The position numbers and the translations under genes were made by a program. Shown in pieces: positions 32,907 through 41,320 of a stretch of 64,000 bases of DNA. Source of the DNA: Oscillospiraceae bacterium (lineage in GTDB: Bacteria > Bacillota > Clostridia > Oscillospirales > Acutalibacteraceae); assembly GCA_015066565.1 (NCBI GenBank), contig SVOB01000001.1, positions 806,001 to 870,000 of the forward strand. The letters are read 5' to 3'. Each line of letters starts with the position of its first letter. Position 1 is the stretch's first letter. The notes beneath the pieces were generated by a model, which saw only the letters and a program-made list of their open reading frames with translations, was not told the DNA's origin and searched no databases.

Positions 32907-34004
32907 TTATCTCTGTACTCTTGCGCCGGCGCCGTTAATAATGTTTTCAACCTCTTTGAGCGAAGCCATTGACGTGTCGCCGGGCGTAGTCATGGCGAGC
33001 GCGCCGTGAGCGACGCCGTAATTAACGGCTTTCTGCGGGTCGCCCGTGGTCATAAGGCCGTAAATAAGACCCGAGGCGAAGCTGTCGCCGCCGCCGACTC
33101 TGTCCATAATTTCAAGTCCCTTTAATTCAAGTCCGTTATAGACCCTTCCGTCTGCGAAGCAGATAGCCGACCAGTCGTTGACAGTTGCAGTTTTAACCGT
33201 GCGAAGAGTAGTGGCGATTACCTTAAAGTTCGGGTAAGCCTTAACGACCTCGCCGAGCATTTTATAATAACCCTCAATATTGAGCGACTTTAAGTTTTCG
33301 TCATTACCCTCAACCTCAAAGCCGAGGCAGGCTGTGAAATCCTCTTCGTTACCTATCATAACGTCAATATACTTTGCGATTTCACGGTTTACCTGCTGAG
33401 CCTTTTCCTTTCCGCCGATACCTTTCCAGAGCGACGGGCGGTAGTTAAGGTCATAGGAAACAACCGTTCCGTATTTTTTAGCTGCCTTAACCGCTTCAAT
33501 AACAACCTCGGCGCTCGTTTCGGAAAGAGCGGCGAAAATTCCGCCCGTATGAAGCCAGCGAACTCCGAGAGTGCCGAAGATATAATCCCAGTCAATGTCG
33601 CCCGCCTTGAGCTGAGAAGCGGCTGTGTTTCCCCTGTCGGATACGCCGACAGCGCCTCTTATGCCGAAGCCTCTTTCGGTGAAGTTCAGTCCGTTTCTGA
33701 CGGTTCTTCCTATTCCGTCATATTTGACCCATTTTATAAGCGAGGTGTCAACGCCTCCCTGAAGCATAAAATCCTCGACAAGTCTTCCGACCTCGTTATC
33801 GGCAAAAGCCGTAACTGCAGCGGTTTTCATACCGAAGCAACGGCGAAGTCCTCTCGCGACGTTATACTCGCCGCCGCCCTCCCAGGCTCGAAACGAACGC
33901 GCGGTTTTAATCCTGCCCTCGCCCGGGTCAAGTCGAAGCATAATTTCACCGAGTGAAATCATATCGAACGTACAATCTTCTTTTTTTCTCAAATTAAGTT
34001 CCAT
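32907..34004 (-). CDS. kdgK: PfkB-family sugar kinase, probable 2-keto-3-deoxygluconate kinase
   Basis: 365 residues. The PfkB (ribokinase) signatures are clear: SLGEIMLRLDPGEGRIKTARSF and GGEYNVARGLRRCFGMKTAAVTAF at the N-terminus, and DRVGGGDSFASGLIYGLM, with the catalytic Asp, near residue 315. The position directly between uxuAB and eda makes 2-keto-3-deoxygluconate the natural substrate. The sequence is somewhat longer than typical KdgK (about 310-340), with an insertion around residues 225-255. It abuts the small membrane-protein gene with no gap. Confidence 0.88.
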   Translation of the reverse strand: MELNLRKKEDCTFDMISLGEIMLRLDPGEGRIKTARSFRAWEGGGEYNVARGLRRCFGMKTAAVTAFADNEVGRLVEDFMLQGGVDTSLIKWVKYDGIGRTVRNGLNFTERGFGIRGAVGVSDRGNTAASQLKAGDIDWDYIFGTLGVRWLHTGGIFAALSETSAEVVIEAVKAAKKYGTVVSYDLNYRPSLWKGIGGKEKAQQVNREIAKYIDVMIGNEEDFTACLGFEVEGNDENLKSLNIEGYYKMLGEVVKAYPNFKVIATTLRTVKTATVNDWSAICFADGRVYNGLELKGLEIMDRVGGGDSFASGLIYGLMTTGDPQKAVNYGVAHGALAMTTPGDTSMASLKEVENIINGAGARVQR

Positions 34005-34247
34005 TTAAGCGTCGGCGCCTCCCGTAACAATTTTAATAATAACTGCAATAACCAGAAGAATACCCGCAACAACGGCGTGCTTGATAAAAACCTTCTGAGC
34101 AAGTTTCTTGTTGCCCTCGGCTTCCTCGGGTATATCGGTTGACTTTTTAAGAATACTGTTATTCCTGTAAAGTCCTATGAGCATAATAATAATCGCAAAT
34201 ACCGAGCAAGCAACAGCGAGCATTAACCATTTGATACTGCCTTCCAT
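34005..34247 (-). CDS. Small two-helix membrane protein in the uronate operon
   Basis: 80 residues, not recognised. Two hydrophobic segments (about 6-27 and 57-75) flank a charged loop (RNNSILKKSTDIPEEAEGNKKLAQK), giving a helical hairpin in the membrane. The stop codon touches the start of kdgK, and it lies 3 nt after uxuB, so it must be co-expressed with uronate catabolism. It is too small for a transporter; an accessory or regulatory membrane peptide is an inference. GAGGGGGTGT-like sequence upstream (minus strand) is a plausible ribosome site. Confidence 0.7.
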   Translation of the reverse strand: MEGSIKWLMLAVACSVFAIIIMLIGLYRNNSILKKSTDIPEEAEGNKKLAQKVFIKHAVVAGILLVIAVIIKIVTGGADA

Positions 34248-34250
34248 ATT

Positions 34251-35102
34251 TTACACCCCCGAATATGCATTAAATCCGCCGTCAACGGCGATAGTAGTGC
34301 CTGTAATAAAGCTTGAATACTTTTCGTCGCAAAGGAAGAGAAGAGCGCCCGAAAGCTCCTCGGTTTCGCCGAAGCGCTTCATAGGTGTTGCGGCTAAAAT
34401 CTTACCCGTTCTTGCGGTAGGCGAGCCGTCCTCGTTCCATAAAAGCGTTTTATTCTGATTTGTCGAAAAGAAGCCCGGAGCAATTGAATTTACGCGGATT
34501 CCGACGTCCGCGAAATGAACTGCCATAAACTCGGTAAAATTCTTTACCGCCGCCTTAGCCGCCGAATAAGCGGGAATTTTAGTAAGCGGTCTGAAAGCGT
34601 TCATAGAGGTAATCATTACGATACAGGCGTTCTTTTTACCCGCCATATCGCGCGCGAAAACCTGGGTCGGAATAAGAGTACCGAGGAAATTAAGGTTAAA
34701 CACAAATGAAATTCCATCAGCGTCGAGGTCAAAAAAGGTTTTGACATCGGGGTCCTTGTTTTCAAGGTCAATTTCTTCAAGAGTTTCTTTAGTTGTAGTA
34801 CCCTTAGGGTTGTTTCCGCCTGCGCCGTTAAGAAGAATATCGCAGGTTCCGAGTTTTTCGTTTACAATTCTTCTTGCGTTTTCCATGCTCTCTTTTTCGA
34901 GTACGTTACAGCCTATGGCTATTGCCTTTCCGCCGCCGGCGTTGATTTCGTCAGCGACCTTTTTCGCCGCCGCCTCGTTCAAATCAAGAACAGCGACCTT
35001 TACTCCCTGAGAAGCGAGAGTTTTGGCAAAGCCTGCGCAAAGCACTCCGCCGCCGCCCGTGATTACGGCAACTCTGCCGTCAAGATTGGGATGAGAATAC
35101 AT
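34251..35102 (-). CDS. uxuB: SDR-family fructuronate reductase (mannonate oxidoreductase)
   Basis: 283 residues, short-chain dehydrogenase. NAD-binding GRVAVITGGGGVLCAGFAKTL and LLNGAGGNNPKG, catalytic Ser in VMITSMNAF and YxxxK in IPAYSAAKAAVKNF, and GIRVNSIAPGFFSTNQNKTLL are visible. Bacillus YjmF-type enzymes of this SDR group reduce D-fructuronate to D-mannonate, unlike the long-chain UxuB of enterobacteria. The role is supported by the immediately upstream uxuA. I placed the start at ATG 35102, behind GAGGGG; an 11-residue extension overlaps uxuA. Confidence 0.9.
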   Translation of the reverse strand: MYSHPNLDGRVAVITGGGGVLCAGFAKTLASQGVKVAVLDLNEAAAKKVADEINAGGGKAIAIGCNVLEKESMENARRIVNEKLGTCDILLNGAGGNNPKGTTTKETLEEIDLENKDPDVKTFFDLDADGISFVFNLNFLGTLIPTQVFARDMAGKKNACIVMITSMNAFRPLTKIPAYSAAKAAVKNFTEFMAVHFADVGIRVNSIAPGFFSTNQNKTLLWNEDGSPTARTGKILAATPMKRFGETEELSGALLFLCDEKYSSFITGTTIAVDGGFNAYSGV

Positions 35103-35103
35103 T

Positions 35104-36171
35104 TTAACCCCTCTTTTCCTTTTTAACTGCTTCAATAAGTCCGTTTAAATAAGCAACGCCGAGCGCCCTGTCATAAAGGCCGTAGCCGGGTCTTGCCGTT
35201 TCGCCCCAGAGCATTCTGCCGTGGTCGGGACGTATATAACCGTCAAAGCCCGAATCAATCAACGCCTTGACAATTGCGTACATATCAAGCGAGCCGCAGT
35301 TACTTTCGTGTGCGGTTTCGTTGAACCACTGTTCGTTAATCGAAACGTTGCGAAGATGGGCGAAATAAATTCTGCCCTTTGCCGCCTCAATAATATCGAC
35401 AATATTGTTCTTTGCGCTGCAGCCGAGAGAGCCGGTGCAAAGCGTAATTCCGTTATACGGATTATCAACCGTTTTAAGAAGCCTTTCAATGCTTTCCTTG
35501 CCCGTGATAATTCTCGGGAGCCCGAAAATATCCCATGGCGGGTCGTCGGGGTGAATAGCCATTTTAACGTCACATTCTTCACAGACGGGCATAAGGGCAT
35601 TTAAGAAATACTCAAGGTTTTCCCAAAGCTTTTCAGCGGTAACTCCCTTGTATTTTTCAAACAGCTCCTTGATTTCGCCCATTCTTTCGGTTTCCCAACC
35701 GGGCATGGCGTAACCGTTTGAATTTTCGTCAATTTCCTTGAACATATCCTCGGGACTTTTGCCCTCAATCTGCTTTCCGTTATACGAAAGGCAGGTTGAG
35801 CCGTCGGGAAGAGCCATATACAAATCGGTTCTCGTCCAGTCGAATATGGGCATAAAGTTATAACAGATAACCTTAACGCCGACCGAAGCGAGATTTCTTA
35901 TCGACTTTTTATAGTTTTCAATGTACTTATCCCTTGTGGGAAGTCCGATTTTAATATCCTCGTGGACGTTTACGCTTTCGATACACTCCATCGTAAAGCC
36001 TGCGGCGGTTATTTCGTCGTACATTTTCCTGACGTCCTCCATCTCCCACGCTTCGCCTGCGGGAAGATAGTGAAGGGCGGGAACTATACCCGTAACATTA
36101 GGTATCTGCTTAATCTGTTCAAGAGTTACGGTGTCCTTATCCTTACCGAACCAGCGGAAGGTCATTTCCAT
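35104..36171 (-). CDS. uxuA: D-mannonate dehydratase
   Basis: 355 residues, the standard size for UxuA, which dehydrates D-mannonate to 2-keto-3-deoxygluconate using a divalent metal. Strong family segments are MEMTFRWFGKDKDTVTLEQIKQIPNVTGIV at the start, KVICYNFMPIFDWTRTDL, MAIHPDDPPWDIFGLPRI, LCTGSLG, FAHLRNV and the C-terminal YIRPDHGRMLWGE with metal-binding His. It follows the unknown first gene of the operon by 3 nt. No uxaC (uronate isomerase) or uronate transporter is in the window, so fructuronate must be made or imported by products encoded elsewhere. Confidence 0.96.
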   Translation of the reverse strand: MEMTFRWFGKDKDTVTLEQIKQIPNVTGIVPALHYLPAGEAWEMEDVRKMYDEITAAGFTMECIESVNVHEDIKIGLPTRDKYIENYKKSIRNLASVGVKVICYNFMPIFDWTRTDLYMALPDGSTCLSYNGKQIEGKSPEDMFKEIDENSNGYAMPGWETERMGEIKELFEKYKGVTAEKLWENLEYFLNALMPVCEECDVKMAIHPDDPPWDIFGLPRIITGKESIERLLKTVDNPYNGITLCTGSLGCSAKNNIVDIIEAAKGRIYFAHLRNVSINEQWFNETAHESNCGSLDMYAIVKALIDSGFDGYIRPDHGRMLWGETARPGYGLYDRALGVAYLNGLIEAVKKEKRG

Positions 36172-36174
36172 ATT

Positions 36175-36522
36175 TTATTCCCCCTCGGTTATTACTGTAA
36201 AATCGCTTATATCTTTTTCAAGCTCTTTTTTCTTTTCGTCGCTGCCGACAACGATATATTCAACCGAATAAATCGAAGCGAGACTTTTAACCCTTTCGAC
36301 GGAAACGTCGTCGTTGACGTATAGCGAGAGCGCCTTTACGCCCTCTCTGTCAAGAAGCTTTTTAACCTCCTTCGCCTGACTGTCGTTATAGTTACAGGCG
36401 AAATTGAAATTCATATTTTTAAGGTGAAGCATTTTTTTGTTTTCACTAAGGCAAAGCCTTATCTGCCCGTGAATATCCTCCGCCTTTTCATAGCCTTTGA
36501 AGCCAGATGAAAAATCTGTCAT
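36175..36522 (-). CDS. Unrecognised first gene of the uronate operon
   Basis: 115 residues, no family recognised. It begins MTDFSSGFKGYEKAEDIHG, and the rest alternates predicted strands and helices (LHLKNMNFNFACNY / DSQAKEVKKLLDREG / VKALSLYVND / DVSVERVKSLASIYS / VEYIVVGSDE), which looks like a piece of an alpha/beta fold such as a barrel or Rossmann-type domain. It has a GGAG ribosome site and a near-consensus promoter, and is translated just ahead of uxuA. It could be a degenerate barrel protein or a small operon-specific accessory factor. Confidence 0.65.
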   Translation of the reverse strand: MTDFSSGFKGYEKAEDIHGQIRLCLSENKKMLHLKNMNFNFACNYNDSQAKEVKKLLDREGVKALSLYVNDDVSVERVKSLASIYSVEYIVVGSDEKKKELEKDISDFTVITEGE

Positions 36523-36556
36523 AAATTTACTCCATATTTCTCCATTATAGATTTTT

Positions 36557-36585
36557 ATTATACAACTTATTATAAATCAGTGCAA
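36557..36585 (-). promoter_or_regulatory. Promoter of the uronate operon
   Basis: Minus strand TTGCAC (36580-36585), 17-bp spacer, TATAAT (36557-36562). The leader is about 28 nt. No clear UxuR/KdgR-type operator was recognised. Confidence 0.75.
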
Positions 36586-36598
36586 TAACAATAATAAA

Positions 36599-36624
36599 AA
36601 AATCGGGTAAAAATACCCGATTTT
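36599..36624 (-). terminator. Terminator of the phosphatase gene
   Basis: AAAATCGGGTA (36599-36609) and TACCCGATTTT (36614-36624) form an 11-bp stem with an AAAA loop. On the minus strand it is followed by TTTTTTATTATTG. Confidence 0.88.
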
Positions 36625-36634
36625 CTCTCATTGA

Positions 36635-37300
36635 TTATTCGTCATAAACGTCCCAGAGCGCTCTCTCCTCTTCCTCGGTTAAAGGATAGGTCGGGCACTC
36701 CGCAAATGCCTCGAGCTTTTTTCCTCTCATCCAGATTGACGGGTCAATCCGAAGAGTGTAACCCGTCCCGTTCGGAGTCAGCCAGTCGTGCATAGGCGCT
36801 TCGGGAATTGCATAAGCCGCCATAAGAGCCATTACAACTCCGCCGTGAGTAATTACCGCCGTGCTTTTAACTCCCGAAGAGATAATGCCGTCAACTATTT
36901 TTTCAAAACAGGCGCAAACCCTGTAAGTAAAGGCGGCGTTGCTTTCGCCGAACGGAGCCGCTTTTCTCGGATTTGTTCCCGAAAGCCACTCGGCAAAATC
37001 CTCGTCATCCTTTAAATCCTCGGCTGTTTTTCCCTCAAACTCGCCGAAGTCATATTCAATCAGCTCGTTAATTACAACCGGCTCTCTTTCGGGATAAATA
37101 AGCTTTGCAGTATCGACGCACCTTGAAAGCGGACTTGTGAAAACGGCGTCAACCGACGGGTATTCCATTTCGCTTTTCATCTGTTCAATCTGCTTTATTC
37201 CGTCCTCACAAAGCGGAACATCCGTGTGACCTATATATTTCCCCTCAAGATTTTCGGCAGTCATACCGTGTCTTATAAGATGAATTTGGTAGGTTTTCAT
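36635..37300 (-). CDS. Histidine phosphatase (phosphoglycerate mutase) family protein
   Basis: 221 residues. The phosphohistidine motif is IHLIRHGMTAENLEGKYIGHTD at the N-terminus. Downstream are FTSPLSRCVDTAKLIYP, the acid ELIEYDFGEFEGKTAEDL, and VITHGGVVMALM with the second catalytic His. This branch includes CobC-like alpha-ribazole phosphatases and GpmB/PhoE-type broad phosphatases; without cob genes nearby the substrate is open. I set the start at ATG 37300 behind GGAGGT rather than the in-frame extension to 37342. Monocistronic, with its own terminator. Confidence 0.88.
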   Translation of the reverse strand: MKTYQIHLIRHGMTAENLEGKYIGHTDVPLCEDGIKQIEQMKSEMEYPSVDAVFTSPLSRCVDTAKLIYPEREPVVINELIEYDFGEFEGKTAEDLKDDEDFAEWLSGTNPRKAAPFGESNAAFTYRVCACFEKIVDGIISSGVKSTAVITHGGVVMALMAAYAIPEAPMHDWLTPNGTGYTLRIDPSIWMRGKKLEAFAECPTYPLTEEEERALWDVYDE

Positions 37301-37397
37301 AAACTGACCTCCGTATAATTTGTTGAATATGATTATATACAAGCTGTTATATTTTTTATATAATTGATTTTACATTTTGTATAAAGGATTGGGGTAA

Positions 37398-38006
37398 ATG
37401 GCAGGTAATTTTTCAGCGCGTATTGCTGAACTGAGAAAAAAAAGAGGAATAAGTCAGAAACAGGCCGCTTCGGAGCTTGGGATTTCGCAGGCGCTTCTTT
37501 CGCACTATGAAAAGGGAATACGCGAATGTTCGCTTGATTTTGTAAAAAAAGCGGCGAATTATTATGACGTAACCTGCGATTACCTTTTAGGAATGAGTAA
37601 TTCAAAAAAGAGCATCGGCATCGACCTTGACGAGGGCGATATTTTACAGGACAGCGAGCTTTCGTTAAGCACTATTTACAGAGCCGCGTCGTTTATGGAA
37701 AAGCTTCTGTTAAAAAAGGCTTCCGACCCGGAAATTGCGAAGGACTTTCTGACAGTCGGTCTTTACAGGCTGATTGCCGCCGCCGTAATTTCAGGCGACC
37801 TTTCGCCCGAGCTTCTCGGCTACAAGCCTGCTCTTGCTTCTGCGATTTCCGACCTGACCTCAGCTCAGTTTATAAAGCAGATTATTGCAGGAAAACCGAC
37901 CAAAAAAAGCCCCGCCGATAAAGTACCGCTTTGCGTAAAAACCGTAATCACAGAAGCGGAAAGCGCATATATGCCTCTTGTAAACGAGCTTTCAAACTCA
38001 AAGTAA
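37398..38006 (+). CDS. XRE-family transcriptional regulator
   Basis: 202 residues. The N-terminal helix-turn-helix of the Cro/CI type covers residues 5-65 (RIAELRKKRGISQKQAASELGISQALLSHYEKGIRE, then VKKAANYYDVTCDYLLGMS). The C-terminal ~135 residues, helical, contain LDEGDILQDSELSLSTIYRAASFMEKLLLKKA and match no domain I recognise. It may act as a dimerisation or effector region. The regulator is divergent from the phosphatase gene, whose start is about 100 bp away, which makes that gene and itself the first candidates for its targets. It ends overlapping the convergent next gene by 9 nt. Confidence 0.88.
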   Translation: MAGNFSARIAELRKKRGISQKQAASELGISQALLSHYEKGIRECSLDFVKKAANYYDVTCDYLLGMSNSKKSIGIDLDEGDILQDSELSLSTIYRAASFMEKLLLKKASDPEIAKDFLTVGLYRLIAAAVISGDLSPELLGYKPALASAISDLTSAQFIKQIIAGKPTKKSPADKVPLCVKTVITEAESAYMPLVNELSNSK

Positions 38007-38612
38007 GCTTTCACCCGTAAATGCCGAGGCGTTATCCTTAATATATTTCGCCGCAAGGGCTATATATTTTTCTTTGTTAAAAAGGCTGCCGAATTTTTCA
38101 TCGGCGGCTTTTATTTTTTCCTGATTAAGAGAAACCTCTTCATTTTCATCGTCGAACATAGGATAAAGAACCGAAAAAATATCGGCTATATCATCAAGCC
38201 CGGCCGCATTCAATGCGCTGACGGCAATAGTTGAAACCGGAGGGGTATTTTTACGGAAGAATGAGGAAGCGTCCTTTTCGCAATCCTCAAGAATACAGTT
38301 AAGCACATAGGCATACTGTCTTTCAACCGGTAATTTTTCAAACGCCTCAGCGGGTTTTATTTCTTTTCTCAACTTCAGGTCAACCAGAAGCGCCTCACCC
38401 GCAAGAACGCGTTTATCATCCGCATTTTTAAGGTCAGAAACCGAAATCAGCGAAAACTCATCCTTTAGGGATTTTGCCTCATTTAACTGTTCTATAGTTT
38501 TTTCCCTTTCCTCCCTCGCCTGCTTTGCGGCAAGAGCCGCCCTATAACAGACATAGACGGTAACCGGAATAAGAATAATTATCAGCGCCCATAAATACCA
38601 GTATTTCGGCAT
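37998..38612 (-). CDS. Single-pass membrane protein of unknown function
   Basis: 204 residues. One N-terminal transmembrane segment (about 5-28, YLWALIIILIPVTVYVCY) is followed by a short basic/acidic coiled stretch (AKQAREEREKTIEQLNEAK) and a helical cytoplasmic or extracytoplasmic domain. The part FEKLPVERQYAYVLNCILEDCEKDASSFFRKN to LDDIADIFSVLYPMF has a faint resemblance to DMP19/DUF4375 proteins, but I would not rely on it. It is the last gene of the minus-strand operon that begins with the MFS transporter, 1 nt after rsmI, and its 3' end overlaps the XRE gene. Confidence 0.7.
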   Translation of the reverse strand: MPKYWYLWALIIILIPVTVYVCYRAALAAKQAREEREKTIEQLNEAKSLKDEFSLISVSDLKNADDKRVLAGEALLVDLKLRKEIKPAEAFEKLPVERQYAYVLNCILEDCEKDASSFFRKNTPPVSTIAVSALNAAGLDDIADIFSVLYPMFDDENEEVSLNQEKIKAADEKFGSLFNKEKYIALAAKYIKDNASAFTGESLL

Positions 38613-38613
38613 T

Positions 38614-39432
38614 TCAAATCAACTCCTTGTAGATATCGCCCTTTTTAAGTCCCGTTTCCTTTGCGGCTTTTTTTGCCGCCTCGGAAACCGACGTTCCGCC
38701 ATCTAAAAGCTCTTTTGCAATTTTTACGGCTTCGTCAAGCGTGTATTCCTTCGTCTGTTCGCCTGCGCCGTCAATAACGATAACATATTCGCCTTTGGGC
38801 GGAATTTCCTTATATTTGTCACGGGCGGCGAAAAGAGTAGTTCTTTCAACCGTTTCGTGAATCTTTGTAAGTTCTTTGACAAGGGCGATTTTTCTGTCGC
38901 CGAAATACTCAGCCATATCCTCAAGCGTTCTTGAGAGCTTATGCGGCGCTTCATAGAAAACCATTGTCCTTTTTTCGTTCACAAGGCTTTCGAGGTGTTC
39001 CTTACGGCTGACCTTATTCACGCTCAAAAATCCCTCAAAGGTAAACCTGCCCGACGGCATGCCCGAAATGGCAACCGCCGTTGCAAAGGCGGTAGGTCCC
39101 GGAACCGACTCGACCTTAATCCCCTTTTCGTGACAAAGCCTTACTAAGTCTTCTCCGGGGTCGGAAACAGCGGGCATTCCAGCGTCGGTAACAAGAGCGC
39201 AGTTTTCGCCGAGAAGAATTCTCTCGGCAATCGGCTCGCCCTGGGAAAACCTGTTATGCTCGTGGTAGGATACGAGTTGTTTTTTTATTGAGAAGTGGTT
39301 TAAAAGCTTCAGCGTGACCCTTGTATCCTCGGCGGCAATGAAATCACATTCCTCAAGAACGGTTAAAGCCCTCGGCGACAGATCGCCGAGATTGCCGATA
39401 GGCGTTCCGACTACATAAAGTATTCCGCTCAT
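38614..39432 (-). CDS. rsmI: 16S rRNA (cytidine1402-2'-O)-methyltransferase
   Basis: 272 residues, tetrapyrrole-methylase superfamily. LYVVGTPIGNLGDLSPRALTVLEECDFIAAEDTR at the N-terminus is diagnostic, with LVTDAGMPAVSDPGEDLV forming the SAM site, VPGPTAFATAVAISGMP, and FYEAPHKLSRTLEDM. RsmI methylates the ribose of C1402 in the 30S decoding centre. It overlaps the upstream TrmN6-like gene by 4 nt, a neighbour pair common in Firmicutes. Confidence 0.96.
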   Translation of the reverse strand: MSGILYVVGTPIGNLGDLSPRALTVLEECDFIAAEDTRVTLKLLNHFSIKKQLVSYHEHNRFSQGEPIAERILLGENCALVTDAGMPAVSDPGEDLVRLCHEKGIKVESVPGPTAFATAVAISGMPSGRFTFEGFLSVNKVSRKEHLESLVNEKRTMVFYEAPHKLSRTLEDMAEYFGDRKIALVKELTKIHETVERTTLFAARDKYKEIPPKGEYVIVIDGAGEQTKEYTLDEAVKIAKELLDGGTSVSEAAKKAAKETGLKKGDIYKELI

Positions 39433-40178
39433 TCAACCGTCTCCTCTCTGTATTTTCCGAGAATTGAAAGCAACTCCCCGCTGTCTGTTCCGTCGTCATT
39501 TTCAATATAAAGCGGGGGAAGAACCGTCATCCCGCTTTTTCCGCCGAGCCTTGCTTCGAGCAGGAAAAGCCACGGCGCAGTTTTTGTATTTTTCTGAACG
39601 AGTCTGAGCCTTTTGGGTTCAAGCTTCTTTTCGCCGAGCGCCTTCATTGTTTCAAAAAGCCTTTCGGGTCTTCCGCAAAGGCAAAGCCTGCCTCCGAATT
39701 TGAGAAGCCTTGAAGCGCAAAAGGCAACATCCGAAATACTGCACATAGTTTCGTGACGGGCAATTTTTTCGTTCTGCTTTTCGCTCTTGATTCCTCCGTT
39801 CGCCTTTGTATAGGGCGGGTTCATTGTAACAAGAGAAAATTTACCGTTAAGAACCGAAAAATCAAGCTCTCTCAAATCGGAATTTATAAGAGTAAAGAAC
39901 TCCCCTGCGCCGTTCATTTCAACGCTTCTTTCAACCTGATTACAGGCGTTTTCCTGAATTTCAACGGCGGTCAGTTTTCTGTTTCCGTCACGGTAAAACA
40001 AAAGCGGAATTATTCCGCAACCCGTTCCGAGGTCACAGATAACGTCGTTGAGCTTAGGGGAGGAAAACGAGGCGAGAAGAATTGCGTCCGTTCCGAAGGT
40101 GTGTTCGTCGGACACAATAACCCCTACGTTTTCGCCGAGATACTCGATATGCTCTTTTTGAGAAAGAGTTACGCCCAT
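39429..40178 (-). CDS. TrmN6-like tRNA1(Val) (adenine37-N6)-methyltransferase
   Basis: 249 residues, Rossmann-fold SAM methyltransferase. ICDLGTGCGIIPLLFYRDGN is the SAM-binding loop, TAVEIQENACNQVERSVEMN the second motif, and LVTMNPPYTK the NPPY catalytic motif of N6-adenine methyltransferases. Members of this group (E. coli YfiC/TrmN6) modify A37 of tRNA1(Val); the annotation to that exact target is by family. The gene lies upstream of rsmI with a 4-nt overlap and 3 nt after the FNT gene. Confidence 0.88.
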   Translation of the reverse strand: MGVTLSQKEHIEYLGENVGVIVSDEHTFGTDAILLASFSSPKLNDVICDLGTGCGIIPLLFYRDGNRKLTAVEIQENACNQVERSVEMNGAGEFFTLINSDLRELDFSVLNGKFSLVTMNPPYTKANGGIKSEKQNEKIARHETMCSISDVAFCASRLLKFGGRLCLCGRPERLFETMKALGEKKLEPKRLRLVQKNTKTAPWLFLLEARLGGKSGMTVLPPLYIENDDGTDSGELLSILGKYREETVE

Positions 40179-40181
40179 AGA

Positions 40182-40820
40182 TTATTCCGCTTTTTCCTTA
40201 ACAAGTTTTTTGCAAAGCGGAAAAACAACTCCGCCGACTGCGTTGCCGAGAATCATTATTCCCATATATCCGAAGGATTTTACGCTCCACATTGAAGCGA
40301 CCGAGAAATAATACATATTCGCAATACTGTGTTCAAATCCGCAGAGAATGAACACTACAACGCAGATATAAACGCTTATGTATTTCGCAATTTCGTGCTT
40401 ATAATCCCTGTACCCGTTTACGGCGAGATACATTAATATTCCGCAGCATACGGAAAGGAATAAAATACTTAAAACGCTGTCGTCAAGCTTTGTCTGGCAG
40501 AGCGCCGCCGCCTTTTCACTGAGCTTTTCGCCTACTCTTGTTAGGTGAAGAAGATTGCCGACGGCAAAGGTGCCGATAAAGTTTCCGACTATTGTGACAA
40601 GCACCTCGATTAAATATGACGGCTTGTTATCGAATATGTAACCGACCTTGCCCGTATAGAGATTTAACGAACGGACAACGATTACAAAAAGACCGATTGA
40701 GAAAAGCGAAGCGCCGATTACCTTATTGTCACACGAAAGGAAAACCGTTCCGCCCGTAGCAATCATTACTCCCGCAAGAAAGCTTTTTACGAGATAATTA
40801 AGAATATTTCTCATATTCAT
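40182..40820 (-). CDS. Formate/nitrite transporter (FNT) family channel
   Basis: 212 residues with six hydrophobic segments. The FNT signatures are LNLYTGKVGYIF near residue 50, NFIGTFAVGNLL in the third helix region, and CGFEHSIANMYYFSVASMW with the conserved central-pore His. It is shorter than classical FocA (about 280), lacking a long cytoplasmic C-terminus. FNT pentamers pass small monovalent anions such as formate, nitrite, hydrosulfide or lactate. No pyruvate formate-lyase gene is nearby, so formate is only the family default. It sits in an operon with shikimate kinase and RNA methyltransferases; overlap with aroK is 4 nt. Confidence 0.88.
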   Translation of the reverse strand: MNMRNILNYLVKSFLAGVMIATGGTVFLSCDNKVIGASLFSIGLFVIVVRSLNLYTGKVGYIFDNKPSYLIEVLVTIVGNFIGTFAVGNLLHLTRVGEKLSEKAAALCQTKLDDSVLSILFLSVCCGILMYLAVNGYRDYKHEIAKYISVYICVVVFILCGFEHSIANMYYFSVASMWSVKSFGYMGIMILGNAVGGVVFPLCKKLVKEKAE

Positions 40821-41320
40821 TCCCCCACAAAGTTAATTATCTGTTCAACCGTTTTTTCCAAATCAAGGCCCTCGCACGAAACGGTTATATCAGCATATTT
40901 TTCATAAAGCGGCGTTCTGGTGTTATAAATTTCTTCAACAGTTTCGCCGTCCTTCATAACAACGCCTCTGGTTTTAATATTGGAAAGCCTTTTTTCGATT
41001 TCCTTTTCCTCAACCTCAAGATAGACAACCGTTCCGAGTTTTTTAAGGTTTTCCATAGCCTCCTTGCCGAAAATAACGCTTCCGCCCGTAGCGACAACAC
41101 TGTTTTCAACCCTTAAGGAAGCAACCGTTTTATTTTCAATTTCAATAAATTTTTCAATGCCCTTTTTCTGAATTATTCTGTAAAGCTTGTCCTTTTGCTC
41201 AGACTGAATAATCAGGTCGGTATCGACAAAATCAAAGCCGAGCGCCTTAGCAAGAACGACGCCCAGAGTCGATTTTCCCGCGCCGGGCATACCGATAAGA
41301 ATAATATTATTCATTTTCAT
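40817..41320 (-). CDS. aroK: Shikimate kinase
   Basis: 167 residues. The Walker A motif is IILIGMPGAGKSTLGVVLAKALG, the shikimate-binding DFVDTDLII gives Asp, and SVVATGGSVIFG holds the Walker B/Gly-rich loop. RGVVMKDGETVEEIYNTRTPLYEKYADITV contains the lid Arg. It phosphorylates shikimate toward chorismate. No other aro gene is near it; it stands in a mixed operon. It starts within the end of the HAD gene (first ATG 41320, second at 41314). Confidence 0.93.
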   Translation of the reverse strand: MKMNNIILIGMPGAGKSTLGVVLAKALGFDFVDTDLIIQSEQKDKLYRIIQKKGIEKFIEIENKTVASLRVENSVVATGGSVIFGKEAMENLKKLGTVVYLEVEEKEIEKRLSNIKTRGVVMKDGETVEEIYNTRTPLYEKYADITVSCEGLDLEKTVEQIINFVGE

